A stretch of DNA of 64,000 nt, from positions 3,142,385-3,206,384 of the forward strand of contig NZ_CM001439.1 in NCBI RefSeq assembly GCF_000244955.1, given 5' to 3'. This stretch comes from Saccharomonospora marina XMU15. Its GTDB lineage: Bacteria; Actinomycetota; Actinomycetes; Mycobacteriales; Pseudonocardiaceae. Each line of letters opens with the position of its first letter. Within the stretch, counting starts at the first letter, position 1. A model generated the notes under the pieces. The model was not told the DNA's origin, did no database searches, and saw nothing but the letters and a program-made list of their open reading frames with translations. The position numbers were made by a program, and so were the translations under genes. Shown here in pieces: positions 8,647-17,479 of this stretch.

Positions 8647-9809
8647 CCGCTGTCGTGGCAGGGCACTGCGAGGACCGGTTCTCCTCGCTGCGGACGTTGC
8701 TCGAGCGTTCCCTCGACTCGGGGGCCGACGTCGGCGCGTCGGTGTGCGTGTCCGTGGCCGGTGAGGTGGTGGTGGACCTGCACGGCGGGCGGATGGGCGA
8801 GCACGACCACCGGCCGTGGTCAGCCGAGACGATCGTCAACGTGTACTCGGTGACCAAGCCGATGACGGCACTGGCCGTGCTGCTGCTGGTCGACCGTGGC
8901 GAGCTGGAACTCGACGCACCGGTGTCGCGCTACTGGCCGCAGTTCGCCGCGGCGGGCAAGGACGGTGTCGAGGTCGGCCACCTGCTGTCCCACACCTCGG
9001 GTGTGTCCGGTTGGGCCGAACCGATCACCCTTGAACAGCTGTACGACACCGAACAGGCGGCGCAACGGCTGGCGGGCCAGCCACCGTGGTGGCCGCCAGG
9101 CACGCGCTCGGGTTACCACGCGCTGAGCTACGGGCATCTGCTCGCGGAACTGGTCCGGCGCGTGACGGGGACCTCGCTCGGCCGGTTCTTCGCCGCCGAA
9201 CTGGCGGCACCGCTGGGCGCCGACTTCCACATCGGGACACCTGCCGAGCACGCCGACCGCGTCGCCGCACTGGTGCCGCCACCGGCGATGCCGTCGCAGG
9301 GCACGGCGTGGGACCCCGACAGTATCGCGGCAAGGACACTGACCAACCCGGTGGTGCCCGTGTCGGCGACGAGCACGCCCGGCTGGCGGGGTGCGGAGAT
9401 CGGCGCCGCGGGTGGCCACGGCAACGCACGCTCGGTCGCGCGGCTGCATGCGCTGTTCTCCGGCCGTGGCGAGTCGGCGGGCGTGCGCCTGCTGTCCGAG
9501 CCGACGGTGCGGGCGGCACTGCGGCCACGTAGTCGGGGAACCGACCTGGTGCTGGGTGCGTCCCTGCGGTTCGGTGCGGGCCTCGCGGTGGGCCCTGCGG
9601 CCGCCGTACCCGCCGTGCCGGACGGCGAGGTGTGCTGGTGGGCGGGTTTCGGCGGCTCGCTGGTGGTCAGTGATCTCGACCGCGAGCTGACTCTGGCCTA
9701 CGTGCCCAACGCGATGGAGCCGGGTCTGCTCAACCCCTCGCGTGGCAACGCGTTGCTGGCGGCCACCTACACCGCGCTCGGTGAGCCTTCGGGTTCCGCG
9801 ACCGGCTGA
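8643..9809 (+). CDS. Serine hydrolase, beta-lactamase/esterase family
   Basis: A 388-residue class C beta-lactamase-like (EstB/LACTB-type) protein. The nucleophile motif SVTK (SxxK) lies near residue 75 and a YxN-like Tyr in SGYHALSYG. A Gly-rich WWAGFGG near the C-terminus replaces the KTG strand. Such proteins are usually esterases or lipases rather than true beta-lactamases. No signal peptide is seen, so it is probably cytosolic. Its ATG overlaps the stop of the flavin monooxygenase by 4 bp, suggesting it hydrolyses that enzyme's ester or lactone product. Confidence 0.85.
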   Translation: MTAVVAGHCEDRFSSLRTLLERSLDSGADVGASVCVSVAGEVVVDLHGGRMGEHDHRPWSAETIVNVYSVTKPMTALAVLLLVDRGELELDAPVSRYWPQFAAAGKDGVEVGHLLSHTSGVSGWAEPITLEQLYDTEQAAQRLAGQPPWWPPGTRSGYHALSYGHLLAELVRRVTGTSLGRFFAAELAAPLGADFHIGTPAEHADRVAALVPPPAMPSQGTAWDPDSIAARTLTNPVVPVSATSTPGWRGAEIGAAGGHGNARSVARLHALFSGRGESAGVRLLSEPTVRAALRPRSRGTDLVLGASLRFGAGLAVGPAAAVPAVPDGEVCWWAGFGGSLVVSDLDRELTLAYVPNAMEPGLLNPSRGNALLAATYTALGEPSGSATG

Positions 9810-9840
9810 GGCGGCGCCTGCCCTCCCCCGGCGCCTGCCG

Positions 9841-11151
9841 TCAGCGGCCGAGGGCCGTGCGCGCTCGGCGCGCCTGGACGTCGCGGCGCAGCTCGGCGGC
9901 GATGGTTCGTAGCGTGTCCGTGCGGCCACGGACCCGCCGCAACGCGGCCGTGGCGAGCCGGAGGTTGCGGCGCAGCGTGAACACCTCGCCGGGGCGGCGG
10001 GTGCGGGCGAAGACGTCCAGGGCGTGCCGGGCGAACTTCTCGTCGGCCGCGGCCGCGCGGTAGAACTCGACCTCCAGCGGCGACATCACCTCGGCGCGGG
10101 CGAGTCCGTTGGTCCACTGGTAGACCTCGAGGCATTCCCGTTCGCGCCGCCGTTCCCACCGCAGCAGCGACCGGTCCAGCTCTGCCGGGTCGTGCAGCGC
10201 AGCGGCCACGGCTTCGCCGAGCAGCCTGCCGTATCGCAGCGCGTCGCGGATTCCCTGCGCGGTCACGGGGTCCTTGAAGTGCCCGGAATCGCCGGGCAGC
10301 GCCCACCCTGCGCCGCTGGAGCGGCGGAAGTAGGACGTCGTGTCCCGTGTGGACCGCACCTTCGTGGCTTGCGCGCAGTGGCGCAGCCGGTGCCGCAGGC
10401 CGGGCAGCCGGTCGAGGGCCTCGGCGTAGGCGGCGGCCGGTTTGCCGTCGCGTAGCCGCTCGACCGGAGGCATCACCAGCACCATCACCAGGCCGTCGTC
10501 GCAGGGGAACGCCGTCCCCAGGTCCGACCCCGCCCGCCATTGGGCCGCGACCGACCGCTGATCGGAGTCCGGGTCGTGCCAGTACGCGAACAGGCACGCC
10601 CGCTGGTTCGGGTTGCTGCGGTAGGGCCGCTCGGCCCCGACCGCGCGGGCGACCGTGGAGCGCCGACCGTCGGCGCCGACCACCAGTGGCGCGCGCAGTT
10701 CGCGCTCCCTGCCGCCGCGGTCGCGGGTGCGCACCCCCGCGACCCGGCCCCGGTCCCACAGCAGGTCGGTGACCTTCGTGGCCTCCCGTACCTGCGCACC
10801 GGCTTCCCGCGCGGTGTCGGTCAGCGCGGCGTCGAGCCCGGTGCGGCGCACGCACAGCCCGTGGTCGATGCCGTCGACCGGGGTGTAGCGTGCCCGCACC
10901 GTGATCCCCGCCCCGGTCATCTCCGCGACCGTCAGCCGCGGTGGGCCCAGCGCGTGCACCCGCGGCAGCGCACCGATCGCCGCGAGTTCGGCCACGCCGC
11001 CCGCGAACAGCAGGTGCGTGGACAGCGTGTCGGAGGGGAAGGTCGCGCTGTCCACGGCCACCACCCGCCTGCCCGCGCGGGCCAGTGCGACGGCGGCGGC
11101 CGAACCGGCGCACCGCGCGCCGACCACGACCGCGTCGACGTACTCGGTCAC
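9841..11151 (-). CDS. FAD-dependent oxidoreductase, geranylgeranyl reductase-like
   Basis: A 436-residue flavoprotein of the PF01494/geranylgeranyl-reductase group. It has an N-terminal Rossmann motif (VVVGARCAGSAAA), a second FAD motif (LVVGADGRRS) and the conserved GDSGHFKDPVTAQGI segment that binds the FAD pyrophosphate. The GTG start overlaps the stop of the upstream FAD oxidoreductase (GTGA), so the two are co-translated and probably act on one compound, possibly an isoprenoid or polyketide. The substrate is unknown. It converges with the serine hydrolase gene, with only 31 bp between. Confidence 0.82.
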   Translation of the reverse strand: MTEYVDAVVVGARCAGSAAAVALARAGRRVVAVDSATFPSDTLSTHLLFAGGVAELAAIGALPRVHALGPPRLTVAEMTGAGITVRARYTPVDGIDHGLCVRRTGLDAALTDTAREAGAQVREATKVTDLLWDRGRVAGVRTRDRGGRERELRAPLVVGADGRRSTVARAVGAERPYRSNPNQRACLFAYWHDPDSDQRSVAAQWRAGSDLGTAFPCDDGLVMVLVMPPVERLRDGKPAAAYAEALDRLPGLRHRLRHCAQATKVRSTRDTTSYFRRSSGAGWALPGDSGHFKDPVTAQGIRDALRYGRLLGEAVAAALHDPAELDRSLLRWERRRERECLEVYQWTNGLARAEVMSPLEVEFYRAAAADEKFARHALDVFARTRRPGEVFTLRRNLRLATAALRRVRGRTDTLRTIAAELRRDVQARRARTALGR

Positions 11152-12911
11152 GGGCGGTCGAAGGCGTTGGGCAGCCCGGCCGCGAACAGTTGGGCGTCGG
11201 CCTGCTTGAACGGTTCGAACTCCGGCGGCCGGTACAGCTGGTACATCGGTGCCCGTTCGGCGTTGGAACCGGCCGCGTCGAGCAGGCCGTTGACCGCGGC
11301 GCGGGCGGACTCGTTGGCACTCTCCATCGTGGCAAGGTCGACGTTGGTGCGCACGTAGTCACCCGCCAGGAACAGGTTCGGGATCGCGGTGACGGCATTC
11401 GGTCGGCTGCTCCACGAGTCGACCGTGTTGACCAGCAGCGGTGTGTCGTTGGTGTTGCGACCGGCCTCGGGCCGCCAGCGGATGCCCGGGTCGAGGAACC
11501 AGGAGTGCTGCAGCTCGTCGGCAAGCACCGTCTCGCCCTCGTCGTTGAGGTGTTCCTGCAACTGCGCCCACACCTCCCTGGCGATCTGGTCCGGGGTGCA
11601 TTCCTTGGCGGGCTTGCCGAACAGGATGCCGGGCGTGTCCCAGTCCGAGACGTCCACCGAAAGGCAGTCGGCGACGTTGCCGTCGCCGTAGTCGGCCCGG
11701 AAGTCGCGGCCGGCCCAGAACTGGCCCTGGGTCAGCGCGGTCAACGCCCATGGCGAGTCCACGAAAGTGATGTGCCCGTGCGTGATCGACACCGGTTCGC
11801 GCAGGTAGTACTGGATTCCGGTCATCCAGTCGACGAACAGCCGCCGCAGCTGGGCCAGGCTCGGGTCCAGCGCCAGTAGCTGCGGCGTCAACAGCTCGCA
11901 GGCACGCTCTACCGGCATGGCGCACACGAACCAGTCGGCCTGTACCGTCGTGGCGGTTCCGGTCCGGTCCCGTAGCCGGGCCGCGTTGATCAGGCCTCCG
12001 CCCGTCTGCAGCGCCTCCACCCGCTGCCCCAGGTGAAAACGCACGCCGAGGCCACGCAGGTACCGCACCCACGGATCGATCCACGCCTCGTTGGTCGGGG
12101 CGTTCAGCACGCGGTCGGGAGCACCGTCGTTGCCCCTGCCCATGATGTTCATCAGGAACGCCTCGGCCATGTTGCCGATGGTGCGGGTGCTCGCGACCTC
12201 CTCCTTCGCCGCGACCAGCGACCGGGTCAGCCCCCGCGCGACGACCGTGCGGTACTCCTGCGAGTACTGCTCCGCGCGCACGTAGTCCCACCACGCCGTC
12301 TGCTCCCACTGCCCGAACCGGCGCTCGTCGCAGCTGGTCAGGAACACGATGAGGCGGTTGACGAAGAACTCGGCCTCCCACGGCCTGACGCCCTGCTGCT
12401 TGAGGATCTCCTCGACGAGGATGCGCCGCAGCCCGTCCGGGGTCAGCGCCTGCCTGGGATCGGGCAGCATGCCGAACAACGTGGCGTCCGGCCTGCCGCC
12501 GGTGCGCTCGGACTTGGAGTCGGTGGCGTCGACCAGGTTGTCCCATACCCCGTTGGCGTTGCCCGGCACCGGGATGCGCCGCATGCTGTCGGGCACGTGA
12601 TGGTAGAAGCCGGGAAAGAAGCGGAACCCGTGCTCCCCAGGCAGGTCCAGCCTGCCGTCCTCGGCGGTGCCGGGCACTCCCATGCTGCGAGCCTTGCCGC
12701 CCAACGCGGTGGGTTCGTAAACGCTCACCGTGTAGCCGCGCTCCACCAACTCGTGCGCGGCGGCCAGCCCGGCCATTCCGCCACCCAGCACCGCGACCCG
12801 CCTGCCCGGCGGCGACGTCACCGCCCAGCCGGCAGGCGCGAACACGCCGGTCGCCGCGGCGGCGAGGGCCGCACCGTGCACGAAACGCCGTCGAGAGATT
12901 CCGCTGCTCAT
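11148..12911 (-). CDS. Tat-exported FAD oxidoreductase (amine oxidase/phytoene desaturase fold)
   Basis: A 587-residue protein with a twin-arginine signal (SRRRF then a hydrophobic Ala-rich stretch) followed by an FAD motif (VAVLGGGMAGLAAAHEL) and a C-terminal FAD-closing motif (LFLAGDYVRTNVDLATMESA). The family includes phytoene desaturases and hydroxysqualene dehydroxylase (HpnE), so an isoprenoid substrate is plausible but unproven. I chose ATG at 12911 because AAGGAG sits nine bases before it; the frame extends to a TTG at 12932. It is first in a coupled pair with the second FAD enzyme and faces a divergent TetR gene across a clear operator. Confidence 0.82.
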   Translation of the reverse strand: MSSGISRRRFVHGAALAAAATGVFAPAGWAVTSPPGRRVAVLGGGMAGLAAAHELVERGYTVSVYEPTALGGKARSMGVPGTAEDGRLDLPGEHGFRFFPGFYHHVPDSMRRIPVPGNANGVWDNLVDATDSKSERTGGRPDATLFGMLPDPRQALTPDGLRRILVEEILKQQGVRPWEAEFFVNRLIVFLTSCDERRFGQWEQTAWWDYVRAEQYSQEYRTVVARGLTRSLVAAKEEVASTRTIGNMAEAFLMNIMGRGNDGAPDRVLNAPTNEAWIDPWVRYLRGLGVRFHLGQRVEALQTGGGLINAARLRDRTGTATTVQADWFVCAMPVERACELLTPQLLALDPSLAQLRRLFVDWMTGIQYYLREPVSITHGHITFVDSPWALTALTQGQFWAGRDFRADYGDGNVADCLSVDVSDWDTPGILFGKPAKECTPDQIAREVWAQLQEHLNDEGETVLADELQHSWFLDPGIRWRPEAGRNTNDTPLLVNTVDSWSSRPNAVTAIPNLFLAGDYVRTNVDLATMESANESARAAVNGLLDAAGSNAERAPMYQLYRPPEFEPFKQADAQLFAAGLPNAFDRP

Positions 12912-12946
12912 CGAGGCCGACTCCTTTGTCAACCGGACCAGACCAG

Positions 12947-12980
12947 TACCGACATATAGCTACCAACACATGTGTCGGTA
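12947..12980. promoter_or_regulatory. Probable TetR operator
   Basis: TACCAACACATGTGTCGGTA (12961-12980) is a 20-bp palindrome with a single mismatched pair. A further half-site TACCGACA lies at 12947-12954 and also pairs with the TGTCGGTA at 12973-12980. The block sits between the divergent TetR gene and the FAD oxidoreductase operon, where it could repress both. Confidence 0.75.
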
Positions 12981-13048
12981 AGTCAAGAAGAGCCTGAGTC
13001 ACCAGAAGCAAGGCAGTGCAACCGAGGATGCCTTGATAACCTTCACCT

Positions 13049-13705
13049 ATGTCGGTCCAGCCTCGACTCAAGGCACCCGCGCGCAGGGCGAACATCGTCG
13101 CCGCCGCGCTCGACGCGTTCGCCTCGGGCGGGTACGGCGCCACCGGTATGGGCGATATCGCCCGGCTGTCCGGGGTCACTCGCGCGGTGCTCTACGACCA
13201 TTTCGCCTCGAAGAAGGCACTGTTCCTCGCGGTGTTGGAGGAGCAGCGAGCCACGTTCCTCGGCTTCATCGCCGCGCGAATCACGGGTGAGGGCAGCAAG
13301 TCCGAACGCATGCTGGCGACGACCGACGCGGTGTTCCGCTTCGCCGAGCGCTACCCGAACGCCTGGCGCATGCTCTTCGTCAACGCCACGCACGGCGACC
13401 CCGACATCGACGCGGCATGGAACGACGTCGCGGTGTCCCTCAACCACGCCGTGACCCGGCTGCTGGCCGACGACCTGCGCGCCGGCGACATCGATCCGGA
13501 CGGCCGGCGGGCGGCGCTGCTGGTCGAGATGCTGATCGGAGCCCTCACCCGGGCCGTCGAGTGGCGCCGAAAGCACGGCGGGCTGACCCGCGCCGAGGCC
13601 GTCGACACCGCGATGGACCTGTTGTGGAGCGGCCTCGCCGCGACGGCGTCGTACCGAACCGAACCCGAGGCGACGGCAGACCCGCGCCCCGGCAACGGAT
13701 CCTGA
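13049..13705 (+). CDS. TetR family transcriptional regulator
   Basis: A 218-residue repressor. The N-terminal helix-turn-helix is visible (IVAAALDAFASGGYGATGMG, then DIARLSGVTRAVLYDHFASK). The C-terminal ligand domain is variable. It is divergent from the two FAD oxidoreductases and close to the palindrome at 12961-12980, which it very likely binds. The ligand is probably a substrate or product of those enzymes. Confidence 0.88.
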   Translation: MSVQPRLKAPARRANIVAAALDAFASGGYGATGMGDIARLSGVTRAVLYDHFASKKALFLAVLEEQRATFLGFIAARITGEGSKSERMLATTDAVFRFAERYPNAWRMLFVNATHGDPDIDAAWNDVAVSLNHAVTRLLADDLRAGDIDPDGRRAALLVEMLIGALTRAVEWRRKHGGLTRAEAVDTAMDLLWSGLAATASYRTEPEATADPRPGNGS

Positions 13706-13736
13706 AGAGTCGCCGGAAGACCTTCGGCGGCCACCG

Positions 13737-13809
13737 CTACGGGGCTACGGGGCTACGGGTGCTACGGGTGCTACGGGTGCTACGGGTGCTACGGGTGCTA
13801 CGGGAACGG
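13737..13809. repeat. Tandem CTACGGG(G/TG) repeat, eight copies
   Basis: Two 8-bp copies (CTACGGGG) and five 9-bp copies (CTACGGGTG) are followed by a final partial one. The TAG stop codon of the leftward MmcQ/YjbR gene is supplied by the last copy (13798-13800), so the repeat begins exactly at that gene's end, in the gap facing the convergent TetR gene. Slipped-strand expansion is likely. Confidence 0.85.
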
Positions 13810-14148
13810 GTACTGCGCCACCAGCACGCCGGGAGCCGACAGTCGCCATGCCTCGTACACCAGTTCGGTCAGCTCGTCGGACTCGATCCCGTCCAAGTGC
13901 ACCACCACCCAGCCGAACCCGCCCGCCGTGAACTGGGGCTGGAACACCTCCGGCCGTTCGGACACCAGCGCGACCTGCTCCGACAGCGGCTGTTTCAACC
14001 CCACCGTCTCGGTCCTCGGCCAGTGGTAGCCGAACCGTTTGCCACGCACGTCGAACGCCGTGTAGTCGGGCAACTCGGTGCGCTCGACCTCCGCCAGACC
14101 TGCCACGATCCGAAGCCACTGCGTGCTGGACACTCCCATGCCCACCAT
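13798..14148 (-). CDS. MmcQ/YjbR family protein
   Basis: A 116-residue protein of the YjbR (DUF419, CyaY-like fold) family. The core is typical (KRFGYHWPRTETVGLKQPLS, then FTAGGFGWVVVHLDGIESDEL). The molecular role of the family is not settled. The start is ATG at 14148; an ATG nine bases downstream with GGTGGG ahead is equally possible. It lies 31 bp behind the MetE-like gene on the same strand and may be co-transcribed. Its stop codon falls in a tandem repeat. Confidence 0.75.
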   Translation of the reverse strand: MVGMGVSSTQWLRIVAGLAEVERTELPDYTAFDVRGKRFGYHWPRTETVGLKQPLSEQVALVSERPEVFQPQFTAGGFGWVVVHLDGIESDELTELVYEAWRLSAPGVLVAQYPFP

Positions 14149-14179
14149 TGTCCGGCCACCACCGACATCGCGACGCCGG

Positions 14180-15232
14180 TCAGTCGAGCGAGCCCAGTTC
14201 CTCCCGCAACAGCGCCGCGGCGCCCGCCAAGGCACGCAGCTTGCCCTCCGCGGCGGGCCGGGGCAGGTACTTCATGCCGCAGTCCGGGGCGAGCACGAGT
14301 TGCCGCGGCGAATGCCGGTCGAAGGCCCTGCGGGCGCGATCGGCCACCACCTCGACGGTTTCCACCGCGGGGGTGGACAGGTCAAGCACCCCGAGGATGA
14401 CCGTCTTGTCGGAGAGGTCGGCGAGCACGCCGAGGTCCAGGTTGGACTGTGCGGTCTCGATGGAGATCTGATCCACCGGGCAGCCCGCCAGCTCGGGCAG
14501 GAACGAGTAGCCCTCCGGTCGCTCGTGGATGATCGCCGCGTAGCCGAAACACAGGTGCACTGCGGTGGTGCCGGTGATTCCCGCGAGCGCGGCGTCGAGC
14601 GCGGCCAGCCCGTAATCCCGGGCGGCGGCCGGCCGCGCCTGCAGGTACGGCTCGTCGAGTTGCACCACGTCGGCGCCCGCCTCGAACAGATCCGCCACCT
14701 CGGCGTTGACCGCCTCCGCGTAGGCCATCGCGGCCGAGGCGTCGTCGGGGTAGTAGTCGTTTTGCGCCTGCTGCGACATCGTGAACGGGCCGGGAACGGT
14801 CATCTTGATCGACCGGTCGGTGTGCGCACGAAGGAAGCGCAGGTCTGCCACCTGCACCGGGCGCGTGCGGCGGATCGGTCCGACGATGCGCGGAACCGGG
14901 TTCGGATGGCCGCTGCGGTCCAGCGCCGTGCCGGGATTGTCGACGTCGACGCCCTCCAGCGCGGTGGCGAAGTGGTTGGAGTAGCTTTCCCTGCGGATCT
15001 CGCCGTCGGTGACGATGTCGAGCCCGGCCTCCTCCTGCGCCCGCACGGCCACCACCGTGGCGTCGTCCTGGGCCTCGGCGAGGAACTCCGCAGCGACCCG
15101 CCACAGCTCCCTCGCTCGCACTCTCGGCGGGAAGCGGTCCGCGAGCCGGGCCCGGTCGATCAGCCAGTCCGGCTGCGCGTAGCTGCCCACCAGCGAGGTC
15201 GGCAGCAACGGCAACGGTGTCGGCACGGTCAT
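14180..15232 (-). CDS. Cobalamin-independent methionine synthase (MetE C-terminal) family protein
   Basis: A 350-residue single-domain member of the MetE/UROD-like TIM-barrel family, only about half the length of true MetE because the N-terminal folate domain is absent. The zinc ligands of the family seem present: His and Cys in VHLCFGY and a C-terminal Cys in APDCGMKYL. It should transfer an alkyl or methyl group to or from a thiol, but the donor is unknown. GAGGAG precedes the ATG at 15232. The frame stays open upstream without family similarity. Confidence 0.82.
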   Translation of the reverse strand: MTVPTPLPLLPTSLVGSYAQPDWLIDRARLADRFPPRVRARELWRVAAEFLAEAQDDATVVAVRAQEEAGLDIVTDGEIRRESYSNHFATALEGVDVDNPGTALDRSGHPNPVPRIVGPIRRTRPVQVADLRFLRAHTDRSIKMTVPGPFTMSQQAQNDYYPDDASAAMAYAEAVNAEVADLFEAGADVVQLDEPYLQARPAAARDYGLAALDAALAGITGTTAVHLCFGYAAIIHERPEGYSFLPELAGCPVDQISIETAQSNLDLGVLADLSDKTVILGVLDLSTPAVETVEVVADRARRAFDRHSPRQLVLAPDCGMKYLPRPAAEGKLRALAGAAALLREELGSLD

Positions 15233-15410
15233 GAGCACTCCTCGCTGAGGCTTCCCGCCGGACTGCCATTTTTGCGGACACTTGTCCGGCATGCGGTCGC
15301 GCCCAGTCTGGCCGGGCCGTGGCGCACCGTCAAGCACACCGGCACCACCGGAGCGAAGTCCGTCCACAACAGACTCTCGCAGCGGGCGGCGAGCAGCCAG
15401 CTTCGCGGCC

Positions 15411-15845
15411 TCAGTCGAGGCAGAACTCGTTGCCCTCGACGTCCTGCATCACCAGGCACGACTCGTTCTCGCCGTCGGCGAGCAGCAGTCGCACGCGCTT
15501 CGCGCCGAGCGCGACCAGCCGTGAGCACTCGGCCTCGAGAGCGGCCACCCGCTGCTCACCCACCAGCCCGGTGCCGACCCGCACGTCGAGATGCAGCCGG
15601 TTCTTGACCACCTTGCCTTCGGGAACGCGCTGGAAGTACAGCCTCGGGCCGACACCGGAGGGATCGACGCACGCGAACGACGCACCCCGCTGCTCGGCAG
15701 GCAACGTGCGTTCGAAATCGCTCCAGGTAGCGAACCCCTCCGGCGCAGCAGGCACGACGTAGCCCAACACCTCGCACCAGAACCGGGCGACACGCTCGGG
15801 TTCCGCGCAGTCGAAGGTGACCTGGAACTGCTTGATCGACACCAT
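15411..15845 (-). CDS. VOC family (glyoxalase-like) protein
   Basis: A 144-residue protein with two glyoxalase/bleomycin-resistance-like repeats: the first has QVTFDCAEPERVARFWCEVLGY, the second HLDVRVGTGLVGEQRV, ending in the usual QDVEGNEFCLD. The family binds a metal and small ligands. The specific function is unknown. It is divergent from the DinB-like gene 77 bp away. Confidence 0.85.
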   Translation of the reverse strand: MVSIKQFQVTFDCAEPERVARFWCEVLGYVVPAAPEGFATWSDFERTLPAEQRGASFACVDPSGVGPRLYFQRVPEGKVVKNRLHLDVRVGTGLVGEQRVAALEAECSRLVALGAKRVRLLLADGENESCLVMQDVEGNEFCLD

Positions 15846-15922
15846 CGGGACACCCTAACGACGCATGCGCCGTACCGGGACTGCGGCTGCCGCTGTCGGT
15901 TCGGGGTGAGACGATCTCGATC

Positions 15923-16375
15923 GTGATCAGCGATGAGGAGTACCTGTACTTCGCCGACCGTGCACTGGACGGCATGGCCGACATCCTGGCCGCGCTCGGC
16001 GACGATCGCGCCAACCGGCGCCCCGACCTGCCCGGAGCCAACTCCGCCTACGCGATCGTCAACCACTGCCTCGGCGTGCTGGAGTACTGGGCAGGCCACC
16101 TGGTGGCCGGCCGCACCGTGCACCGCGACCGCGAGGCGGAGTTCAAGGCCTCCGGTCCGGTCAACGGCCTGCTGGACCGCATGGCGCGGGCCAAGCGGCA
16201 ACTCCGCGCCGACGTCGCCGCCGCCGACCCCGCCGCGCCGCTGCGGCACGAACCACGGCCCGGCCACTACTTCGCGGGGCAAGGGCTGACCCAGGGCGGC
16301 GCGTTGCTGCACGTCTACGAGGAACTCGCGCAGCACCACGGTCAACTGGAGATCACACGCGATCTGGTGCGCTGA
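15923..16375 (+). CDS. DinB/DUF664 family protein
   Basis: A 150-residue four-helix-bundle protein of the DinB/YfiT group. Likely metal-binding histidines are in NHCLGVLEYWAGH and near the end in ELAQHHGQLEITRD. Some relatives are mycothiol- or bacillithiol-dependent transferases. The start is GTG at 15923, in frame with the conserved ISDEEYLYFADRALDGM opening. It stands alone between a divergent VOC gene and the PCMT-like gene. Confidence 0.78.
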   Translation: MISDEEYLYFADRALDGMADILAALGDDRANRRPDLPGANSAYAIVNHCLGVLEYWAGHLVAGRTVHRDREAEFKASGPVNGLLDRMARAKRQLRADVAAADPAAPLRHEPRPGHYFAGQGLTQGGALLHVYEELAQHHGQLEITRDLVR

Positions 16376-16494
16376 ACGCCCGCCGCGACCACCCGATGGG
16401 GTTACCGGCCGCGCCGCACCCGGTGCTCGAGCAGGGTGCCGCGCACAATTGGGCGCACAGTTGGGGTGGAAAGCAGCGCGAATGGCGAGGTGAG

Positions 16495-17136
16495 ATGGAC
16501 TCCTCCCCGCAAGCTCTGGTGAGCGCCGCGCGCGAGAGCGGGGTCGGCGACGAGCGGGTGCTCGATGCCGTACGTGCGACACCGCGAGCCGCTTTCGTGC
16601 CGCCCGACGCGGTCGACGACGCCTACGCCGACGTTCCCATCCCCATCGCGCACGACCAGGTCACCACGCAGCCATCACTGTCGGCGCGGATGATCGAGGG
16701 GCTAGGGCTCACCGGCGACGAGCACGTCCTGGAGATCGGCACCGGGCTCGGCTTCCAAACGGCGCTGCTGGCTCGCCTCGCGGCGGACGTCGTCACCGTC
16801 GAATGGTGGCCCGACCTCACCGAGCAGGCGCGGCGGAACCTGCGGGCGCGGGGCATCGGGCGGGTCACCCTGCTCACCGGGGACGGCAGCGGCGGAGTAC
16901 CCGAACACGCGCCCTACGACGCGATCCTCGTCTCGGCGGCGTTCCCGGAGGTGCCGCGGCCGCTGATCGAGCAACTGCGGGTGGGGGGCCGACTCGTGCA
17001 GCCCATCGGAAGTGGTGGCCAGGAGGACGTGGTCGCCTTCGAGCGAACCGAATCCGGACTGGTCCGGCAGCGGGTACTGGTGCCTGCCCGGTTCGTCCGG
17101 CTGCACGGCAAGTACGGCTTCCCCGGTCCGCGGTGA
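16495..17136 (+). CDS. Protein-L-isoaspartate methyltransferase-like SAM enzyme
   Basis: A 213-residue class I methyltransferase. The SAM motif I is HVLEIGTGLGFQTALLARL, preceded by the PCMT-type segment TTQPSLSARMIEGL and followed by VSAAFPEVPRPL. It would methylate isoaspartyl residues in damaged proteins. I chose ATG at 16495 with GAGGTGAG ahead; the frame is open back to 16396 but that part is unlike the family. It lies upstream of the small helical protein, archease and RtcB on the same strand. Confidence 0.82.
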   Translation: MDSSPQALVSAARESGVGDERVLDAVRATPRAAFVPPDAVDDAYADVPIPIAHDQVTTQPSLSARMIEGLGLTGDEHVLEIGTGLGFQTALLARLAADVVTVEWWPDLTEQARRNLRARGIGRVTLLTGDGSGGVPEHAPYDAILVSAAFPEVPRPLIEQLRVGGRLVQPIGSGGQEDVVAFERTESGLVRQRVLVPARFVRLHGKYGFPGPR

Positions 17137-17215
17137 CTTTCGCCCCTGCCAGACACCCGTCGCCGCGCGCGAGTGTGCGAGGCGGCCCCGGCTCACGACG
17201 CGGGAGGAGACCCAC

Positions 17216-17479
17216 ATGACCCAGGAAGTGCACCACGGTCGGAGCACGCAGGAACTGCGCATGCAGCGCGCCCAGAAGCTGCACGACGCCGATGCCGTGT
17301 GCGCGGCCGCGGCCCGCACCGTCGCAGCACTGGACGACACGCTGGGCGCCGAGTACCGCACCCGGGTGCAGGCCGCCATGCGCGAGGTCCGCACAGCCGT
17401 GAAGTGCGAGGACGCCGAGCGTGCCCGCCAGCGCGCCGAGGTGCTGCTGACCGTGCTGCGGGAGGCGGGCGGGTCGTGA
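17216..17479 (+). CDS. Small helical protein preceding archease
   Basis: An 87-residue, strongly charged, probably all-helical protein with no membrane segment and no family I recognise. A GGGAGGAG ribosome site precedes the ATG. Its TGA overlaps the GTG of the archease gene (GTGA, 17476-17479), so it is translationally coupled to the RNA-ligase module and may be a partner of archease or RtcB. That role is an inference from position only. Confidence 0.7.
   Translation: MTQEVHHGRSTQELRMQRAQKLHDADAVCAAAARTVAALDDTLGAEYRTRVQAAMREVRTAVKCEDAERARQRAEVLLTVLREAGGS

Noticed and set aside
8643-9809. Annotating the serine hydrolase as an antibiotic-resistance beta-lactamase
   Set aside because: No signal peptide and an imperfect third motif; the family is mostly esterases and the gene is coupled to a monooxygenase.
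9810-9840. Repeated GGCGCCTGCC between convergent genes as a terminator
   Set aside because: It is a direct repeat and does not form a convincing hairpin with a T-run.
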